Source of the DNA: Bradyrhizobium genosp. L
GTDB taxonomy: Bacteria; Pseudomonadota; Alphaproteobacteria; Rhizobiales; Xanthobacteraceae
Direction of reading: 5' to 3'
Length of the DNA: 64,000 nucleotides
NCBI RefSeq assembly: GCF_015624485.1
Contig: NZ_CP061378.1
Location: 2,728,001 to 2,792,000 of the forward strand
In this document: positions 61,194 through 64,000 of the stretch, piece after piece
Layout: every line of letters begins with the position of its first letter
Numbering within the stretch: the stretch's first letter is position 1
Notes under the pieces: model-generated
What the model was told of the DNA's origin: nothing
Seen by the model: the letters and a program-made list of their open reading frames with translations, nothing else
Database searches by the model: none
Made by a program: the position numbers and the translations under genes

Positions 61194-62285
61194 CTAGCGG
61201 TCTCCCTGTGTCGACAGGAACTGCAACAAACCTTCCGCGGACTTTCGCCACGAAAACGCCGCGATACGCTCGCGTTGCCTGCTGCGCTCGTCCTCGGTGA
61301 TTGTTCCGGCTGCCAATCTTTCGAGCATGCGCTGACGCAACTCGTCGGCGTTGCTGGCATCGAAATAGGCAGCGGCATCGCCGCAGGTCTCGCGAACCGC
61401 GTCGGCGGTCGAAGCGATGACCGGACATCCGAACAGCATCGCTTCGAGCGGCGGCACGCCGAATCCTTCGTAAAGGCTGGGGAACACGAAGGCCAGCGCT
61501 CGCGCATAAAGTGCAGCGATCTCGCTGTCGCTCAACCGACCGGCGAGAATGAGACCAGGATCGGCGACAGCCGTGTTGTCCTGGAACACTTTATTGTTGC
61601 CGCCGCCGACGACGACCAGTGGAACATCCGGGCGATCCAGCCGTCGCGCGGCCTCGATCGCGAGTGAAATGTTCTTGTTCTTGGTCATGGAACCGACGGA
61701 AAGAAAATAACGATTAGGTGCGAGGCCGAGCCGATCGAGGACCGCGAAATCCGGCTTCGTTGCGGCAAAATGTTCCGCGCTGTTCGAGAACACCGGAATT
61801 CTTTCGACAGACAAGTTCAAGACGGCTGCGAGCTCGCGACGCGAAAAGTCGGACACCGTGGCGATGGTCGCGCGCCGGGCGAGCAGGCGATCGAGTGTGC
61901 GGTGAACGGTCAGATAGCGCCGGCTGAAGAAATCCGGCCGCCGGAACACCTGTGCGTCGTGGATGACGACAAGGTGATCGGAATGCAGCACAGGGCCGGA
62001 ATTGGCGAGGCTGATCAGGCGGCCGCCCGCGGCGGCGCGCGGAAGATCGAGCTGATCCCAGGCGTGACCGTTCAACCGCCCGACATTGCGAATCCTTATG
62101 GCGCTCAGCGCGAGTTCCTCGCTCGCATCGAGCGGCGCGAGCAAAGTCCACTCTGCGCCCTGCAGCAAAGCGGACGCGTCACCGGACGTCAGCAGGCCGT
62201 CCATCGCCTTGACGATTTCGGCGGCATAGCGCTGAACGCCGGTCAGCTTCTGCGACAGAAAGCGGCCATTGATGAAAATCTTCAA
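61194..62285 (-). CDS. GT4-family glycosyltransferase
   Basis: 363 residues. It begins KIFINGRFLSQKLTGVQRYA, the family opening with GVQRYA. Later it has NRYFLSVGSMTKNKNISLAIE (about residues 185-205) and ALAFVFPSLYEGFGVPPLEAM, with the full E-x7-E motif, and GCPVIASTADAVRETCGDAAAYFD. These are the marks of the GT4 mannosyltransferase-like subgroup (WbaZ type); sugar specificity is not provable. It stands alone between two gaps and may have its own promoter in the gap above, where a palindrome lies about 40 bases upstream of the ATG. Confidence 0.88.
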   Translation of the reverse strand: MKIFINGRFLSQKLTGVQRYAAEIVKAMDGLLTSGDASALLQGAEWTLLAPLDASEELALSAIRIRNVGRLNGHAWDQLDLPRAAAGGRLISLANSGPVLHSDHLVVIHDAQVFRRPDFFSRRYLTVHRTLDRLLARRATIATVSDFSRRELAAVLNLSVERIPVFSNSAEHFAATKPDFAVLDRLGLAPNRYFLSVGSMTKNKNISLAIEAARRLDRPDVPLVVVGGGNNKVFQDNTAVADPGLILAGRLSDSEIAALYARALAFVFPSLYEGFGVPPLEAMLFGCPVIASTADAVRETCGDAAAYFDASNADELRQRMLERLAAGTITEDERSRQRERIAAFSWRKSAEGLLQFLSTQGDR

Positions 62286-62759
62286 GATATCGCCTCATCG
62301 GGGATCGGTGCGTTGAGAAGCACATCGCACCTGTGCGATCAATCATCAATCGTGCCCGCGAAGCATCTTCAATATGCAGCCTCTGCGCGACATTTGATCA
62401 ACGGGACTCAATCGATTCACAGATTCACCAAATTGTTGTCGTGACGGTGTGTGCAAACACATCTCTCTTGCACTGCCTGACATCAATCCGTGCACGCCGC
62501 GCACGCGCGAAATGTTCGATACCGTGAACATGATCGTGAATCCCTCCACGATGCTGCGGGACAGAGAGAAAATCTTGAGGCACGGAGATATGACGAACGC
62601 GGAATGCCCGGCGCTTGTCCTCGTTCGGTCACTTTCACACGGATGAAGTGGTTCGTGCTTATTGGCAGAGCAACCGGCAGCCGAGGGCGATGCCATCTTC
62701 CTGGCATCGTTCTTGCTGCGTAAGTAGCGCGATCACGACAGAACTAACTAGAGGCATCG
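62286..62759. other. 474-base divergent intergenic region between GT4 and manC-type gene
   Basis: No gene. It contains a perfect palindrome ATCGCAC-CT-GTGCGAT (62324-62339), and two TCACGACA-type elements at 62437-62444 and 62733-62740, the last about 20 bases before the ATG of the guanylyltransferase gene. Promoters of both divergent genes should be here. Confidence 0.5.
62324..62339. promoter_or_regulatory. operator-like palindrome ATCGCAC-CT-GTGCGAT
   Basis: Perfect seven-base inverted repeat with two-base centre, 39 bases upstream of the minus-strand GT4 start, a position suitable for repression or activation of that promoter. No regulator is assigned. Confidence 0.45.
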
Positions 62760-64000
62760 ATGGACCGACGAATTATTCCCCTGATCATGTGCGGCGGCGC
62801 GGGGACGCGGCTGTGGCCGGCCTCGCGCGAGGTGCATCCAAAGCAGTTCCTGTCGCTGTTCGGGGCCCGCTCGACCTTCCAGGAGACGCTGCTGCGGGTC
62901 GCGGACGCGACGCTGTTCGAGCGTCCGATCGTGATTACCAACGAGGCCTATCGCTTCATGGTGCTGGAGCAACTGGCCGAGATCGGCCGCGAGGCCGACG
63001 TGCTGCTGGAGCCGATGCGGCGCGATTCGGGTCCGGCGATCGCGGCCGGTGCGGCGTTCGCGCAAGGCCGCGAGAGCGGCGCGATCGTGCTGGCACTCGC
63101 CGCCGATCATCTGGTGCGCGACACGCCCTCCTTCGTCGCCGCCTGCCGCGAAGGATTGGCGGCGGCGGAGCAGGGCCGTATCGTGACGTTCGGCGTCCGG
63201 CCGGAACGACCCGCGACCGAATATGGCTACATCAACCCGGGCGAGACGGTCGCGGGAGAGGTGAGGGCGGTTGCAAAATTCGTCGAGAAGCCGGATGCGC
63301 AGACCGCGGCCGGCTATATCGACGCAGGCTATCTCTGGAACAGCGGCAACTTCATGTTCCGCGCCAGCATGCTGCTCGATGAATATCGCAACGTCGATGA
63401 CGCGAGCATTGCTTCGATCGAAGGCTCCGTGTCGAACGCGGCGCGCGATCTCGGCTTCGTCAAGCTCGATGCGCAGGCGTTCGGCGCGGCCAAGGCGATC
63501 TCGATCGACTATGCGGTGATGGAGAAGACCTCGCACGCCGCTGTCGTCCCGGTGGCCTGCGGCTGGTCCGACATCGGCTCGTGGCGCCAGGTCTGGGAGC
63601 TCTCCGACAAGGACAGCCAGGGCAATGCGGCGCGCGGCGCTGCGGTGTTCGAGGACTCCCGCAACTGCAACGTCACCACCGACCGTGCGCTGGTTGCGCT
63701 CGAAGGCGTCGACGATCTCGTCGTGGTCGCGACCCAGGACGCCGTGCTGGTGTCACGCCAGAAGGACGCCAACGGGCTGAAGCGGCTGGTCGCCAAGCTC
63801 AAGGCCATCGCACCTGAGGTGACCGAAAGCCACATCCAGGTGCATCGCCCCTGGGGCTCCTACCAATCGGTCGACAATGGCGACCGCCACCAGGTCAAGC
63901 GCATCATCGTCCGGCCGGGCGGGCGGTTGTCGCTGCAAAAGCATCACCACCGCTCCGAGCACTGGATCGTGGTGCGCGGCACCGCGCAGGTCACCGTCAA
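62760..64000 (+). CDS. manC: mannose-1-phosphate guanylyltransferase / mannose-6-phosphate isomerase (bifunctional), 3' end cut
   Basis: ATG 62760 with AGAGG five bases upstream; at least 413 residues visible, running off the right edge. N-terminal pyrophosphorylase signature CGGAGTRLWPASREVHPKQF, EPMRRDSGPAIAAG, TEYGYINPG and the FVEKPD element mark the nucleotidyltransferase domain. The last visible part VHRPWGSYQSVDNG and LQKHHHRSEHWIVVRGTA is the cupin domain of type II phosphomannose isomerases. It makes GDP-mannose, the precursor used by Gmd and Fcl (28401, 24860). Divergent from the GT4 gene at 61194. Confidence 0.95.
   Translation, partial: MDRRIIPLIMCGGAGTRLWPASREVHPKQFLSLFGARSTFQETLLRVADATLFERPIVITNEAYRFMVLEQLAEIGREADVLLEPMRRDSGPAIAAGAAFAQGRESGAIVLALAADHLVRDTPSFVAACREGLAAAEQGRIVTFGVRPERPATEYGYINPGETVAGEVRAVAKFVEKPDAQTAAGYIDAGYLWNSGNFMFRASMLLDEYRNVDDASIASIEGSVSNAARDLGFVKLDAQAFGAAKAISIDYAVMEKTSHAAVVPVACGWSDIGSWRQVWELSDKDSQGNAARGAAVFEDSRNCNVTTDRALVALEGVDDLVVVATQDAVLVSRQKDANGLKRLVAKLKAIAPEVTESHIQVHRPWGSYQSVDNGDRHQVKRIIVRPGGRLSLQKHHHRSEHWIVVRGTAQVTV

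Noticed and set aside
1..64000. CRISPR arrays, IS elements, tRNA genes
   Set aside because: No short regular direct repeats with spacers, no transposase motif and no cloverleaf-like sequence were seen by eye; the only regular repeats are inside the 50388-54803 gene.

Overview
The window is a roughly 64 kb exopolysaccharide (EPS) super-locus from a high-GC alphaproteobacterium, most likely Bradyrhizobium or a close relative. The basis is base composition, ExoP/ExoY-style proteins and the general gene style; no rRNA or housekeeping marker is present, so the genus is an inference. I see no tRNA, rRNA, IS element, CRISPR array or phage integrase.

Left part (1-9130), mostly + strand. It opens with the end of a minus-strand O-antigen-ligase-like membrane protein cut by the window edge, plus two small minus-strand genes. 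Then come a Wza/ExoF-type outer-membrane export lipoprotein, an exported protein of unknown function, an O-antigen ligase/polymerase, a glycine-rich exported protein and an ExoP/Wzc-type co-polymerase with a tyrosine-rich tail.

Cassette 1 (about 9114-21342) is visibly lower in GC. On the + strand it carries two unknown proteins, a pectate-lyase-like beta-helix protein, a Wzy-like polymerase and a DUF268 methyltransferase-like protein. On the minus strand it carries a second methyltransferase-like protein, a WcaF-like acetyltransferase, two GT4 glycosyltransferases, a GT11-like (fucosyltransferase-type) protein, a Wzx-like flippase and an FkbM methyltransferase. It is followed by a WcaJ/ExoY-type initiating phosphotransferase (21367-22866), a membrane-anchored NMT1-like binding protein, GDP-L-fucose synthase (fcl), a WcaI-like glycosyltransferase and GDP-mannose 4,6-dehydratase (gmd). 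Together these resemble a colanic-acid-type pathway, with GDP-mannose plausibly supplied by the manC-type gene at the right edge.

Middle part (28.4-34.7 kb): a methyltransferase, UDP-glucose 6-dehydrogenase, a VanZ-like protein, a long non-coding stretch with a decayed FG-GAP/VCBS fragment, a second initiating phosphotransferase and a small membrane protein.

Right part (35-62.3 kb), a second EPS system: a second ExoP-type co-polymerase, an exported helical protein, four acyltransferase-3 proteins, a polymerase-like membrane protein, three Wzx-type flippases, a polysaccharide pyruvyl transferase, four GT4 glycosyltransferases and two related glycoside hydrolases. One hydrolase has a Sec signal peptide. 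The other is a 1471-residue protein with a catalytic-type N-terminus, five 166-residue tandem repeats and a C-terminus that looks like a type I secretion signal. No second outer-membrane exporter is visible, so both systems may share the one at 2449-3648. The window ends inside a mannose-1-phosphate guanylyltransferase/mannose-6-phosphate isomerase gene.

Long AT-richer intergenic regions with palindromes separate the transcription units of the right part and are the best places to look for EPS regulation.
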